This document shows, piece by piece, positions 51,088 to 60,802 of a stretch of 64,000 bases of DNA. The position numbers and the translations under genes are program-made. The notes beneath the pieces are model-generated. The model saw nothing but the letters and a program-made list of their open reading frames with translations. It was not told the origin of the DNA and ran no database searches. Location of the stretch: NCBI GenBank assembly GCA_910575255.1, contig CAJTEM010000002.1:124001-188000 (forward strand), in the 5' to 3' direction. Source of the DNA: Lachnospiraceae bacterium (GTDB taxonomy: Bacteria; Bacillota; Clostridia; Lachnospirales; Lachnospiraceae). The first letter of the stretch is position 1, and each line of letters begins with the position of its first letter.

Positions 51088-52680
51088 CTATCTGCCCTGT
51101 TTTCTCAGTTCTTCCAGATAAAGATGCAAAAGCCCCTGCTTGATGCCGCCCCGTATCTTCTCCCTCACCTCATCCTCATACCCCGGCGGGCAGATATTCT
51201 TCACCTTCGCCCACAACATCTCATCTGTAAATCGCCGGTCATACTCATAAGGAACCACATCGCAGGTTCTCTGATACCACCGAAGCTGCTCCGTCCGAAG
51301 CCGTCCGATCTCCCCCTGGCAGGCCGGATCGTCAATCCGGTTATGCCGCTCCGCAGGGTCGGTGAGCAGATCATAGAACTCATCCTCCCCCGTAATCCTG
51401 CTGACATATTTATACCGACCGTCCCGGATCATGGCGCCCTTGGCGTGAGCCTCATCCTCCGACTGGGCCTTCATCTTCGGCCAGTAGACAAACCGGGGAG
51501 ACGGCCCATCCTGCCCCGCCGAATGATATTCGTCACAATGCTTCTCCTCCGGCAGACGCCCGCCCTCACAGGTCACATAATCCCGCACCCTGCTGCCGCG
51601 GTTTTCCACTACCGGCCGCAGGCTTCTGCCAAAATGCGTCCGCCCAGGGGTCACACCGGCATAGTCCATGGCCGTCCCATAGAAATCCACCAGCTCCGCC
51701 AGAGCATCCGTCACTCCCGGATCCACCCGCTCCCCGGCCGGCGGCTTGATCAGAAAAGGCACCCGGGTGAGGCAATCCTCAAAGGAACTCTGAGCCTTCT
51801 CCGTCAGCCCGTAATCTCCGGCAAAATCCCCGTGATCGCTGAGGAAAAAGATCGCACAGTCGTCATAAACTCCTGCATCCTTAAGCCCCTGACAGAGCCG
51901 CTCAAACAGCACATCCACCTTGCTGCACATTCCCAGATAGACTGCCCGCAGTTCATCCCAGGCCTCAGGCGTATATCCCTCCAGGCTCTGATATCCCCGA
52001 ATGGCATCCAGCATCCGGGACTTGCCCGTACATTCCTCCGGCAGCACCCGGGGCGCCAGCCGTTTCCGGTCAATTCCGGAAAAATACGGCTCCTCCACCT
52101 GATAGGGCACGTGGGGCAGCATCAGTCCCAGAAACAGGCACAGAGGCTGCTCTTTAGAATATTCCCTGATAAACCGTACTGCCTCGTCCACGGCCTCATC
52201 GTCACCGCCGTAATTTCTGCCCTGTTCATCCAGGCAAAGCCTGCCGCCATAGTGAGAATACAACTCCCCGTCGCCTTTTACAGGCCCCGGAGCCGCCGGC
52301 ACATCCCCGCCGTAGAAAATCGTATCCGCATTGCTCTCGGCCCACCCTGCCATCTGGCCGGCAAACAAATCATTTCTGGCATTCATCCACACATAATACC
52401 CATTCTGCCGCAGCTCCGAGAACAGATTCTCCTCCCCCGGATGCAGCAGATAGCTCATGGTCCGGTGCCCCTGCACATGGGGATATAAGCCGGTAAAAAA
52501 GCTGCACCGGCTGGGCACACAGACCGGATTCTGACAAAATGCCTGACGAAAGGATACCGCCTCCCCGGCCGCAAGCTGATCCAGAAACGGCGTTGCTGCC
52601 GCCGGATTCCCCATATGCCCCATGGTATCCCACCGCATCTCATCCGGATTAAAAATAATAATATGAGGTCTTTTTTTCAC
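51088..52680 (-). CDS. Sulfatase (formylglycine-dependent, Cys type)
   Basis: 530 residues, cytoplasmic (no signal peptide visible). The sulfatase signature CVPSRCSFFTG (Cys at about residue 54) is the C-x-P-S-R form that anaerobic maturase (radical SAM anSME) converts to formylglycine. Metal-site residues include NPDEMR near 11 and FFLSDHGDFAGDYGLTEKAQ near 270. It removes sulfate esters, perhaps from host glycans after uptake. Start is GTG 52680 with AAAGGAGCGG. Downstream of pgi, GH3 and a GPH symporter, so it belongs to a sulfated-glycan locus. Confidence 0.9.
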   Translation of the reverse strand: MKKRPHIIIFNPDEMRWDTMGHMGNPAAATPFLDQLAAGEAVSFRQAFCQNPVCVPSRCSFFTGLYPHVQGHRTMSYLLHPGEENLFSELRQNGYYVWMNARNDLFAGQMAGWAESNADTIFYGGDVPAAPGPVKGDGELYSHYGGRLCLDEQGRNYGGDDEAVDEAVRFIREYSKEQPLCLFLGLMLPHVPYQVEEPYFSGIDRKRLAPRVLPEECTGKSRMLDAIRGYQSLEGYTPEAWDELRAVYLGMCSKVDVLFERLCQGLKDAGVYDDCAIFFLSDHGDFAGDYGLTEKAQSSFEDCLTRVPFLIKPPAGERVDPGVTDALAELVDFYGTAMDYAGVTPGRTHFGRSLRPVVENRGSRVRDYVTCEGGRLPEEKHCDEYHSAGQDGPSPRFVYWPKMKAQSEDEAHAKGAMIRDGRYKYVSRITGEDEFYDLLTDPAERHNRIDDPACQGEIGRLRTEQLRWYQRTCDVVPYEYDRRFTDEMLWAKVKNICPPGYEDEVREKIRGGIKQGLLHLYLEELRKQGR

Positions 52681-52785
52681 ACCCGCTCCTTTCCAGAGGC
52701 TCTCGCCAGCCTTCCATTTTCCATCGGTCCCGGCCTCCTTCCCGTTTGCAACAGTTGAAATCGCCCTTTTTCTGTTACTCCCCCT

Positions 52786-54042
52786 TCACTTCCCCAGCGC
52801 CGCGAACATGCTCCGCTTGTACTCCTCCACGCCCTCCTGGTCAAAGGGATTGACGCCCATCAACTCTCCCGACACCGCGCAGGCCACCATAAAATAGTAA
52901 TACAGCTCCCCAAAGCTTCTCTCCGAGGCTCTGTCCACCTCAAAGCGGATGCAGGGCACCCCGCCCCTGGAATGAGCCTCCCAGGTAGCCGCCTCCGCCG
53001 CCCGGTTAATCTCCGCAAAATCCATGCCGTCCAGATAATCAAACCGATCCCCGTATTCCGGGCAGGACTCCACCACCACCGAGGCCCCCGGATCCTTCAC
53101 TGACACGAAGGTCTCGATCAGATTCCGCCTGCCGTCCTGCATATACTGTCCGATGGAATGAAGATCCTCCGAGTAAATGGAGGCCGTGGGAAAAATCCCC
53201 TTCTTTTCCTTCCCCTCGCTCTCACCGAAAAGCTGCACCCACCACTTGGCAAAAAATCCGTACCGGGGCTCAAAGGACACCAACATCTCGATATCATAGC
53301 CGCGCCTGTACAAAAGCTGCCGCACCGCTCCATACCGCACTGCCAAATTATCCTCTCCGTTCTCCCGGCAGTCCTGACAGGCAGCGGCCATTCCCGCCAG
53401 ATACTCATCCACATCCAGTCCCGCCGCCCCAATGGGCAGCAGCCCCACCGGGGTAAAGGCCGAATAGCGCCCGCCCACAGGCACCGGAAACTGCAAAAAC
53501 AGATATCCGTTCTCCGCCGCGATCTCCTCCAGCCGGGAACCCTTAGTGCCGGTGACAGTAATCCGCCTTGCCATCTCCTCCCTGTCATAGCGGCTTCCCA
53601 TCCACTGCCGCAGGATCCGGAAATGGCTCCCCGGCTCCAACGTCTCAAAATTCTTGGCAATCACATTAATATAGACGCTCTTTCCCTCCATCCCCTCTAA
53701 GGTTTTGCGGATGGTGTAAGGCGACAGCGTATTGCCCAGATACACAATCTCCGGCCCCTCCGGACGAGGCAGCGCCTCGATCACCCCTCTGGCCGCCTGA
53801 TTGGAGCCGCCCACGCCCACAATCACAAATACATCCGCCTCCCGGCGGATCTCCTCCGCCTTCGCCTTGATCTCCGCTAATTGCAGCACGGAGGCCTCCT
53901 TTGTCCGCCAGCCCAGAACCTTATCCTTATCCTCTTTTTCATACAATGCCCGGCAAACGGACGCTGCCTTTGCCCTGGCCTCCTTCAGTTCCTCCCTGTC
54001 CAGATAACTCTCCGCCCTGCTCAAATCAATGATCGTCCCCAT
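52786..54042 (-). CDS. pgi: Glucose-6-phosphate isomerase
   Basis: 418 residues, slightly shorter than typical Firmicute Pgi (about 450). FVIVGVGGSNQAARGVIEAL near residue 72, ITVTGTKGSRLEEIAAENG near 161, and VGGRYSAFTPVGLLPIGAAG near 190 mark the sugar phosphate site. It interconverts glucose-6-phosphate and fructose-6-phosphate. Its location inside a glycan locus suggests a second, dedicated copy. GGAAAGGCAGG precedes the ATG. Confidence 0.9.
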   Translation of the reverse strand: MGTIIDLSRAESYLDREELKEARAKAASVCRALYEKEDKDKVLGWRTKEASVLQLAEIKAKAEEIRREADVFVIVGVGGSNQAARGVIEALPRPEGPEIVYLGNTLSPYTIRKTLEGMEGKSVYINVIAKNFETLEPGSHFRILRQWMGSRYDREEMARRITVTGTKGSRLEEIAAENGYLFLQFPVPVGGRYSAFTPVGLLPIGAAGLDVDEYLAGMAAACQDCRENGEDNLAVRYGAVRQLLYRRGYDIEMLVSFEPRYGFFAKWWVQLFGESEGKEKKGIFPTASIYSEDLHSIGQYMQDGRRNLIETFVSVKDPGASVVVESCPEYGDRFDYLDGMDFAEINRAAEAATWEAHSRGGVPCIRFEVDRASERSFGELYYYFMVACAVSGELMGVNPFDQEGVEEYKRSMFAALGK

Positions 54043-54167
54043 AATTTTCCTGCCTTTCCTTCTGTTCTCGCTCTTTTGCAGTTCCCCTCACAATTCTCAC
54101 GGCTCCCGCCGTCTGCGTCCCCCACTTTGTGGGACAAATCTGACGACAAGCAATATTCAAACACGCT

Positions 54168-55391
54168 CTACGGCCTCCGGATCACCAATTCCTTCACCGC
54201 TACCGCGCAGGCCCCCAGGGCGCCGGTATACCGGTTGGCCGCAACATAATCCGTCTCAAGTTCCAACTCCTCTTTAAAATAATTATGCTCCCGAATCACC
54301 TGATCCAGATACTCCCGCATGGAGGGAACCGAAGTCACCGCACTGTCGATCACCACCAGGGGAGAATTTACCAGATTGACAATATTGGCAATGGAAATGC
54401 CCATATACCTCACACCCGTTTGAAGCATCTCCTCCACATCCGGATCCCGGTCAGCGGCTGCCTGCAAAAGCAACTCCATGGTCAGCGGCTCTCCCTTTGC
54501 CGTCAGGCCGGCCAGAACCGGACATTTCCCCTCCTCTTCCAGGGCCTTTGCCCGCTTAAGCAGCATGGCCTCCCCGGAAAAGACCTGCAGGCAGCCTCTC
54601 TTTCCGCAATTGCAGACCGGCCCGTCCAGATCCATAATGGCATGGCCGATATCCCCGGTGCCCTGCTTCCCCTTTCCAAAGGGCTCGCCGCCTACCATGA
54701 TGCAGCAGGAAATCCCCGCCTGCACAAAATAATACAGATACACATCCGGACGGGCAGCCCGGCAGAACAGATCCTGGCCGATGGCTCTGGCCTTCACGTG
54801 ATTTTCAACAGCCACCGGCATCCCCAAAAGTTCCTCCAGATCTGCCCGCACCAGCTTCCGCTTCCAGTCCACGCCGCCTATGGAACTGCACACTAAAATC
54901 CCGTTTTCCGCATCCACCATGCCCGGAGCAGTCCAGCCGACCCCTGCCAGCCTTTCCCTTAAGATGCCGCTTTCCTTCAGCATCTCCTCCACATATACCC
55001 CTGTCAGATATTTAAGCCTTTCGTAATTCCCGCAAAGTTCCGGCTCGTCATACTGTTTTCGAATCCTGATATTCCCCCGCAAATCACTGATGCAGCAAAT
55101 CAGTCCAAAGGGGCTCCACTCAACCCCCGCCACAAAGCGGCTGTCCGCCGCAATATCCACTGCCATGGCCTTTCTCCCCAGAGAAAAATCCTGCTCCTTC
55201 ATCTCCGTCTCCCGGATCACGCCCTTTTCCAAAAGGCGCTTCACGGTGGTGGTCACCGTGGGAAGGGTGATTTCCAGCTGCCTGGCCACCTCCCCCCGGC
55301 TCACCGGCCCATTCTGGTAGATCATCCCCAGAATGGAAATATCGTTTGCCTGCTTTACCTTTGTCAGATTGGAACCTGCCTTGATTTTCAT
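54168..55391 (-). CDS. ROK-family transcriptional regulator
   Basis: 407 residues. HTH at residues about 18-60 (ISILGMIYQNGPVSRGEVAR, then LPTVTTTVKRLLEKGVIRE). ROK domain with VGWTAPGMVDAENGILV near 155, GTGDIGHAIMDLDGPVCNCG near 240 and the zinc motif CNCGKRGCLQVF. Paralogue of the 41966 gene. It probably controls the neighbouring GH3 gene, symporter and pgi. Confidence 0.9.
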   Translation of the reverse strand: MKIKAGSNLTKVKQANDISILGMIYQNGPVSRGEVARQLEITLPTVTTTVKRLLEKGVIRETEMKEQDFSLGRKAMAVDIAADSRFVAGVEWSPFGLICCISDLRGNIRIRKQYDEPELCGNYERLKYLTGVYVEEMLKESGILRERLAGVGWTAPGMVDAENGILVCSSIGGVDWKRKLVRADLEELLGMPVAVENHVKARAIGQDLFCRAARPDVYLYYFVQAGISCCIMVGGEPFGKGKQGTGDIGHAIMDLDGPVCNCGKRGCLQVFSGEAMLLKRAKALEEEGKCPVLAGLTAKGEPLTMELLLQAAADRDPDVEEMLQTGVRYMGISIANIVNLVNSPLVVIDSAVTSVPSMREYLDQVIREHNYFKEELELETDYVAANRYTGALGACAVAVKELVIRRP

Positions 55392-55536
55392 GTCTCTATC
55401 CCTGCCCTCATTTCCTGATTCAGGAATCTCCGGGAAACCGCTATCCGTCCCCGGAAATATCGTAACAGATCAGATGTTACGACATATCCTCCTGTCTGAT
55501 AAAGGGCAGATGAAAACTCTTGCAGCCCTTGTGTAC

Positions 55537-57984
55537 TTAGTTTATCACATTTACCTCCACTCCACAACTATACACACGCCGCCCCATCACAGACATTTTT
55601 TCACCCGTCAGCTTTACCTCCTGCACAAAGGCAATGTCATGAGCGCTGGTTCCCACCATCACATCGATGCAAACCGGCTCCACCACAAATTCCATGTCCT
55701 CATTATAATAGCCAAGCTGCGCCGTATCCAAGGTAAAGGAAACCCGCTTTTTCTCTCCTGCTTTCAGCGGCACACGCACAAAGCCTGCCAGCTGCTTCAC
55801 CGGGCGCACCACATGGGCTCCTCTGGTGCGGGTATAAAGCTGCACCACCTCATCGCCCTCCCGGTCTCCCGTATTCTCCACCTGGCAATGCACCACGATT
55901 TTGCCGTCTGTAGGCACCTCCGTCTCCTCCGCCGCAAAATCCGAAAGCACAAAGGAGGTATAGCTTAACCCATGGCCAAAGCAGAACAACGGCTCGCTGG
56001 TCTGATCCACATAACCGCCGGTGAAAACAACCGTCCCCAAACCGTCCGTCTGAGAGGCATAGCCGCTGCCCATCCGGTGATTGTACACCACAGGCGTCTG
56101 CCCCACACTCCGGGGAATGGTGGTGGTCAGCTTGCCACCCGGGTTCACCGTGCCGTCCAGCACATCCGCAACCACCTTGCCTGCATACTGTCCCGGCATC
56201 CAGGCCTGAATCACGGCCGCCGCATGACCGAAAGCCCAGGGAAGGGCAAAGATTCCCGGCCCGTACATCACCATCACCACCGGCTTTCCGGCAGCCACAA
56301 CCGCCTCCAAAAGCTTCTGCTGCACTCCCGGCAAATCCAGAGTACAACGGTCTTTGCCCTCGCCGCCGGTCACATTCACCCAGCCGCAGTTGCCGCCGCA
56401 GGCCATGACCACCACGTCACTGTCCTTTGCCGCTTCCGCCGCCTCATGAATCATAGACTCATCATCGTCATTCAGATGGCACCCTTCGGCATATCTCACC
56501 GGGAAACGCTCCGAGAGCACCTCCCGCAGAGTGCGGGCTCCCATATCCCGCAGCACCTGATTCATATCCCCGATTTTTTTCCTGCCCTCCTCGTCCAGAG
56601 CCCGGGAAAATGCCGCAAAGGGATTGGTGCCGGAGCCGCCCTCACTCTTCTTCGCCTCATCCGCCATACCGCCGATGCTGACCTCCCCGCCTTCTCCTGC
56701 CGCAGAGAGCATTTCCACATAGGCCGGGAAGGTGTACCCGCTGACCGGATAACGGAGACTGTCCGCATGGGGGCCCACCACAGCCACCTTCGTCCCCGCC
56801 TTTAAGGGAAGCACCCCGTCATTCTTAAGGAGAACCAGGGACTTGGCGGCAATCGTTTCCGACAGCCGGCTTTTTTCTCCGTTATTCATGGCTGCCCACA
56901 CCTTCTCCTCATCAATATAAGGATGCTCAAACAACCCATACTCAAACTTCACCTTCAAGACCCGGCGCACCGACTCATCAATCACCGACTCCGGAAGCTG
57001 CCCCGAGCGCACATACTCCGGAAGCTGACGGAAGGAATCTCCCACCGGAATCTCCGTATCCGTCCCCGCCTTCTTGGCCAGATACCCGGCCTCCTTGTAG
57101 CTTTTTGCCGTCTTAAAATCCGTAAAGGTCTTTAAGATCCCCGCCCCGTCCGAGGTGAGTATTCCCTCAAACTTCATGGTATCCCGCAAAAGGTCATGGG
57201 CGATCTTTTTGTTTGCCACCACACACATCCCGTCAATCTCCGCATAGTTGGCCATGACCGAGCTCACATCCGCCTCCCGCATAGCCGCCTCAAAGGGCGT
57301 GGCAAACACCTCATAAAGCTCCCTGTCCGTAATCCGCGTAGTCGCCGTATTCAGTCCCCCCTGGGTTTCCGAATATCCCAGAAAATGCTTGGCAATACAG
57401 GCCACCCCGTGCTCCTTGTCTCCCTGCATTCCCCGGACATACCCGATTCCCATCTGACTGGTCAGATACGGATCCTCCCCGTAGGTCTCATACACCCGCC
57501 CCCACCGGTGATCCCTGACGATATCAATCACCGGACTCATGGCTGAGGTAATCCCCACTGCCCGGGACTCCTGGCCGATCACCTGGCTCATCTGCTGCAC
57601 CAGCTCCGGCTCCCAGGTACAGCCGGCATTGATCTGGGCCGGAAACAGGGTTCCTCCCATGGCCGGATAGCCGCACAGATTCTCTGTCTGCAGCACCACC
57701 GGAATCCCCAGCCTGGTCTCCTCCACAAAATACCGCTGCAGCACATTGGAAAGCCGCGCAATCCGCATGGGATCCGCCAGTCCCATGGTAGAATACTGGG
57801 TCAGCCGCCCATGTCCATAGGGAAACTTCTCCTTAAGCTGCTCCACCGTAGGCATCCCCTCCACAGCCAAGTCCATAGGCAGATCCCCGCAAAGCTGAGC
57901 CACCTTCTCCTCCAGCGTCATCCTTCCCAGCAAATCCTCCACCCGCTTCTCCACCGGCTGCGTACTGTCCTTATACAACTCCAT
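55537..57984 (-). CDS. Glycoside hydrolase family 3 beta-glycosidase
   Basis: 815 residues, full-length. N-terminal TIM barrel (from EKRVEDLLGRMTLEEKVAQL), KHFLGYSETQGG near 200 and the nucleophile region GILTSDGAGIL near 275. The alpha/beta sandwich domain includes VVVMACGGN near 530. The C-terminal fibronectin-III-like domain has PLFCFGHGLSYTSF near 670. No signal peptide, so the enzyme works on imported oligosaccharides. ATG 57984 follows GAGGAGG by 8 bases. Further upstream ATGs overlap that site. Confidence 0.93.
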   Translation of the reverse strand: MELYKDSTQPVEKRVEDLLGRMTLEEKVAQLCGDLPMDLAVEGMPTVEQLKEKFPYGHGRLTQYSTMGLADPMRIARLSNVLQRYFVEETRLGIPVVLQTENLCGYPAMGGTLFPAQINAGCTWEPELVQQMSQVIGQESRAVGITSAMSPVIDIVRDHRWGRVYETYGEDPYLTSQMGIGYVRGMQGDKEHGVACIAKHFLGYSETQGGLNTATTRITDRELYEVFATPFEAAMREADVSSVMANYAEIDGMCVVANKKIAHDLLRDTMKFEGILTSDGAGILKTFTDFKTAKSYKEAGYLAKKAGTDTEIPVGDSFRQLPEYVRSGQLPESVIDESVRRVLKVKFEYGLFEHPYIDEEKVWAAMNNGEKSRLSETIAAKSLVLLKNDGVLPLKAGTKVAVVGPHADSLRYPVSGYTFPAYVEMLSAAGEGGEVSIGGMADEAKKSEGGSGTNPFAAFSRALDEEGRKKIGDMNQVLRDMGARTLREVLSERFPVRYAEGCHLNDDDESMIHEAAEAAKDSDVVVMACGGNCGWVNVTGGEGKDRCTLDLPGVQQKLLEAVVAAGKPVVMVMYGPGIFALPWAFGHAAAVIQAWMPGQYAGKVVADVLDGTVNPGGKLTTTIPRSVGQTPVVYNHRMGSGYASQTDGLGTVVFTGGYVDQTSEPLFCFGHGLSYTSFVLSDFAAEETEVPTDGKIVVHCQVENTGDREGDEVVQLYTRTRGAHVVRPVKQLAGFVRVPLKAGEKKRVSFTLDTAQLGYYNEDMEFVVEPVCIDVMVGTSAHDIAFVQEVKLTGEKMSVMGRRVYSCGVEVNVIN

Positions 57985-58132
57985 CCTCATATCCTCCTCG
58001 TTATATTTTATCAAAATCCTCATGTACTGCATCCTATCTGTAATAATTCAAACAGCTCACAAATCATGTCATTTCATTCTGGCCTCCGCTCTCCCCTCTT
58101 TCCGTGGCGTACCCCTCACCAACCATCAGCCA

Positions 58133-59554
58133 TCAGCCATTCTCACCCTTCAAAGCCGCCGCCCTCTTGGCCACCAGCCGCTCCTCCATATCCAACTCAT
58201 CCTTTCTGGAAATGGGATACAGCCACATTCCGATCAGCGAACACACATACGCCACAATCGGCACCAGGGTCATCAGATACAAAATCGCCTGCAATGTCCC
58301 GCCTGACTGCTGCGCCAAATCCTTGTTGTACCCTGTCCAGGTCAGGATATGCCCTGCAAAAGCCGCCGAGAATGCCTGACAGCACTTATTGACAAAGGTA
58401 AACGTAGAGGAAATCACCGCATTGCAGGACACACCGGTCTTGATCTCCGCATAGTTGGCCGCATCCAGCACCGCCGACCGGCTAAGAGTATTGGTGAAGT
58501 TAAACATAAACACCGAAGCCAGCAGAGCCGCCGTACAAAGCACCGCATTCTGTCCCGGAGCCGCCGCCAGCACCACCACCGAGCAGACCAGGCAGAGCGC
58601 CTCCACCAGGGCAATCCCCCACCGTTTCCCCAGCTTTTTCACATAAGAGCCTACAAAGAACAGCATCAAAACAGAAGCAATCGTACCCACCCATCCGAAC
58701 CACACCATCAGATCCGTCCTGCCGCCCATATTGTACTTGTAGAAATAAATCCGCATGGAATTGGTAATCTGGGAAGCAAACATATCCGTGCCATAGGCCA
58801 GCAGCACACACATCAGCGCACGGTTTTTGAACACGGCATTGACCACCTGGCTTAAGCTGACCTTATTTCCGCCGGCCGACTTTCCGTTGGCTGCATGGAA
58901 CTCATAGACATCCAGGTTCTTCACCGACAGAGCCGACAGGATAAACAGCACCGTTGCCGCCACGGAATAGCCCACGATCACCTTTGTCCATGCCAAAGGA
59001 TTATCCTGTCCGCCGCAGGCTTCGATCATCGGCAGCGCATAGGACTGAATCACCAGCCCGGCAATAGCGCCGCAGAACTGGAACACTGCCTGAATCCTGG
59101 TACGCCTTGCCACATTGTTGGAAAGCATAATCGGCAACGCCAGCTGAGGAATCTGCACACAAGTCCAGGTCAGTGAATAAAATATGTAGGAAATGTACGC
59201 ATAGATCACCTTCCCCTGGGGGCTGATATTCGGCGTGGTAAACAAAAGCACAAAGGCAATCCCCAGAAACGGCGCCCCGTAGGTGATAAACGGCCGGTAC
59301 TTCCCCATCCGCCTGGTGTTTGTCCGGTCTACAATCATCCCCATCAGCGGATCGGTAAACGCGTCCACCAGCCTTGCCACCATGAAGATCGTCCCCGCCA
59401 CAGCCGCAGATACCCCGAGAATGTTGGTGTAATAATACATAATGTACAATCCCACCATGTTGAAGATCAGACAGTTGGCAATATTACCGGTACTGAACAG
59501 CCATATGTCCTTCTCCGTACATTCTGTCCTCGTTGGTTTTGTGTTCCCTGTCAT
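58133..59554 (-). CDS. GPH-family (glycoside-pentoside-hexuronide) cation symporter
   Basis: 473 residues with about twelve helices. Family marks: GNIANCLIFNMVGLYIMYYY near 24, FMVARLVDAFTDPLMGMIVD near 57 (the conserved D-x-x-x-DP motif) and RTNTRRMGKYRPFITYGAP. It imports an oligosaccharide with Na+ or H+, presumably the substrate of the adjacent GH3 enzyme. AAGGAGGG precedes ATG 59554. The perfect promoter at 59605-59633 drives it. Confidence 0.92.
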   Translation of the reverse strand: MTGNTKPTRTECTEKDIWLFSTGNIANCLIFNMVGLYIMYYYTNILGVSAAVAGTIFMVARLVDAFTDPLMGMIVDRTNTRRMGKYRPFITYGAPFLGIAFVLLFTTPNISPQGKVIYAYISYIFYSLTWTCVQIPQLALPIMLSNNVARRTRIQAVFQFCGAIAGLVIQSYALPMIEACGGQDNPLAWTKVIVGYSVAATVLFILSALSVKNLDVYEFHAANGKSAGGNKVSLSQVVNAVFKNRALMCVLLAYGTDMFASQITNSMRIYFYKYNMGGRTDLMVWFGWVGTIASVLMLFFVGSYVKKLGKRWGIALVEALCLVCSVVVLAAAPGQNAVLCTAALLASVFMFNFTNTLSRSAVLDAANYAEIKTGVSCNAVISSTFTFVNKCCQAFSAAFAGHILTWTGYNKDLAQQSGGTLQAILYLMTLVPIVAYVCSLIGMWLYPISRKDELDMEERLVAKRAAALKGENG

Positions 59555-59604
59555 TGAAATACCCTCCTTACATTTATTTAATTATTTTAATTAATTATAT
59601 TGCC

Positions 59605-59633
59605 ATTATAGCAACTCTCATTTACCTTGTCAA
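59605..59633 (-). promoter_or_regulatory. Consensus promoter of the GPH symporter gene
   Basis: TTGACA (59633-59628) and TATAAT (59610-59605) with a 17-base spacer, a perfect match to the sigma-A consensus. AT-rich palindromic stretches on both sides (59575-59600 and 59642-59672, with TTTAATTAATTTAAA) are candidate ROK operators. Confidence 0.82.
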
Positions 59634-59737
59634 TAGATCCGGTAATAATTATTTAATTAATTTAAATATTTAATACGAGCAGAATCTCCGGCCGGAAATC
59701 CATCTCATTCGCTAAAGCCCCCCTGCCGGCCTGCTTT

Positions 59738-60523
59738 TTACCCCCTTTCCTGCTGTCTTCTGCCAAAATCTGACACAAGTTCCACTAACCTGCCGACCAG
59801 CTTTTCCGATACCACATCATACTGACACTTCCGCTCCCCGGACGCAATACTGTAGGAAACCGCTCCCCGAACCGTAGTCGGATCCGTGCGCCATGCCTTA
59901 CAGGAGCTGTGCACCTGGCAGATTCCGGTCTTTTCCATCAGCCTGCAGACATTATCCCCATTCACGCCGCTTCCGGCAAGAATCTCGATCTTATCGCCAA
60001 AGCGGTCCTGAAGCTCACGAATCTGCTCCATCCCCTCCAAAGCAGTCGGTTTTTGCCCGCTGGTAAGCACCCGGTCCACTCCCATGGAAATCAACTGCTC
60101 CATTGTTCCAAAAGCATCGCCGGAGCAGTCAAAGGCACGGTGAAACACCGCTTCTCTGCCAAAGCTTTTAATCCTTTCCACCAGCCTTTGATTCTTCTCT
60201 TCATCCAGGGAGCCATCTTCCTTTAAGCAGCCAAAGGCAATGCCATCCGCTCCCTGCTCCAAAAGACTTTCACACTCCCTTTCCATCACCAGAAATTCAT
60301 CCCTTGTATAACAGAAACCGGCTCCCCGGGGACGCACCATGGCAATCACCTTCAGCTTGGGGAATTGCTCCTTCACCAGGCCGAGTGTCGCCGTGGTAGG
60401 GGTAAGTCCTCCCAGCATCAGCCCGCTGTTCAGTTCAATCCTCCCGGCCCCGCCGAGTACCGCCTGTCTGGCATCATACAAACTTCCGCAGCATATCTCC
60501 GCCACATAATTTTTCTTTCTCAT
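59738..60523 (-). CDS. cutC: Copper homeostasis protein CutC family
   Basis: 261 residues. TIM-barrel family marks: AEICCGSLYDARQAVLGGAG at residues 8-27, ELNSGLMLGGLTPTTATLGL at 31-50, MVRPRGAGFCYTRDEF near 83 and GVDRVLTSGQKPTALEG near 153. CutC was linked to copper tolerance in E. coli but its true activity is not settled. It lies downstream of the glycan block and may have a carbohydrate-linked role. AAAGGAACAG precedes ATG 60523. Confidence 0.9.
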   Translation of the reverse strand: MRKKNYVAEICCGSLYDARQAVLGGAGRIELNSGLMLGGLTPTTATLGLVKEQFPKLKVIAMVRPRGAGFCYTRDEFLVMERECESLLEQGADGIAFGCLKEDGSLDEEKNQRLVERIKSFGREAVFHRAFDCSGDAFGTMEQLISMGVDRVLTSGQKPTALEGMEQIRELQDRFGDKIEILAGSGVNGDNVCRLMEKTGICQVHSSCKAWRTDPTTVRGAVSYSIASGERKCQYDVVSEKLVGRLVELVSDFGRRQQERG

Positions 60524-60564
60524 TCTCTGTTCCTTTCCCTGACTTTTTATCCGCTATTTATATT

Positions 60565-60645
60565 ATATCACAAGGAAGCTCGCTGATGCTCGCGCAGGTC
60601 ATCAACTTCCGCTCCGCTCCAGTTGGTGACATTATATCACCCAAC
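60565..60645. repeat. Possible dispersed repeat flanked by ATTATATCAC
   Basis: The segment between two ATTATATCAC copies (about 60562 and 60632) carries AAGGAAGCTCGCTGATGCTC and CAACTTCCGCTCCGC. The bounding direct repeats look like a target duplication. It could be a small insertion. Confidence 0.35.
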
Positions 60646-60802
60646 CGCCCGGAGCAGCAAATAACCACACCCATCACTTGCCTGTTTTCCCGATTACACA
60701 GGTCAAAAAAAGCCATATAAAAAGAGATGCCCCAAAACAAGCCCTCAGCCGTTTCCCGTGTTCGGCTGTACGCTTATTTTGCGGCACCTCCATCAACCAA
60801 CC

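Noticed and set aside
51007-52488. 493-codon plus-strand ORF opposite the sulfatase
   Set aside because: Antisense shadow of the GC-rich sulfatase gene, beginning inside a repeat.
60558-60740. 60-codon ORF near the CutC gene
   Set aside because: Overlaps a probable small repeat and has no ribosome-binding site.
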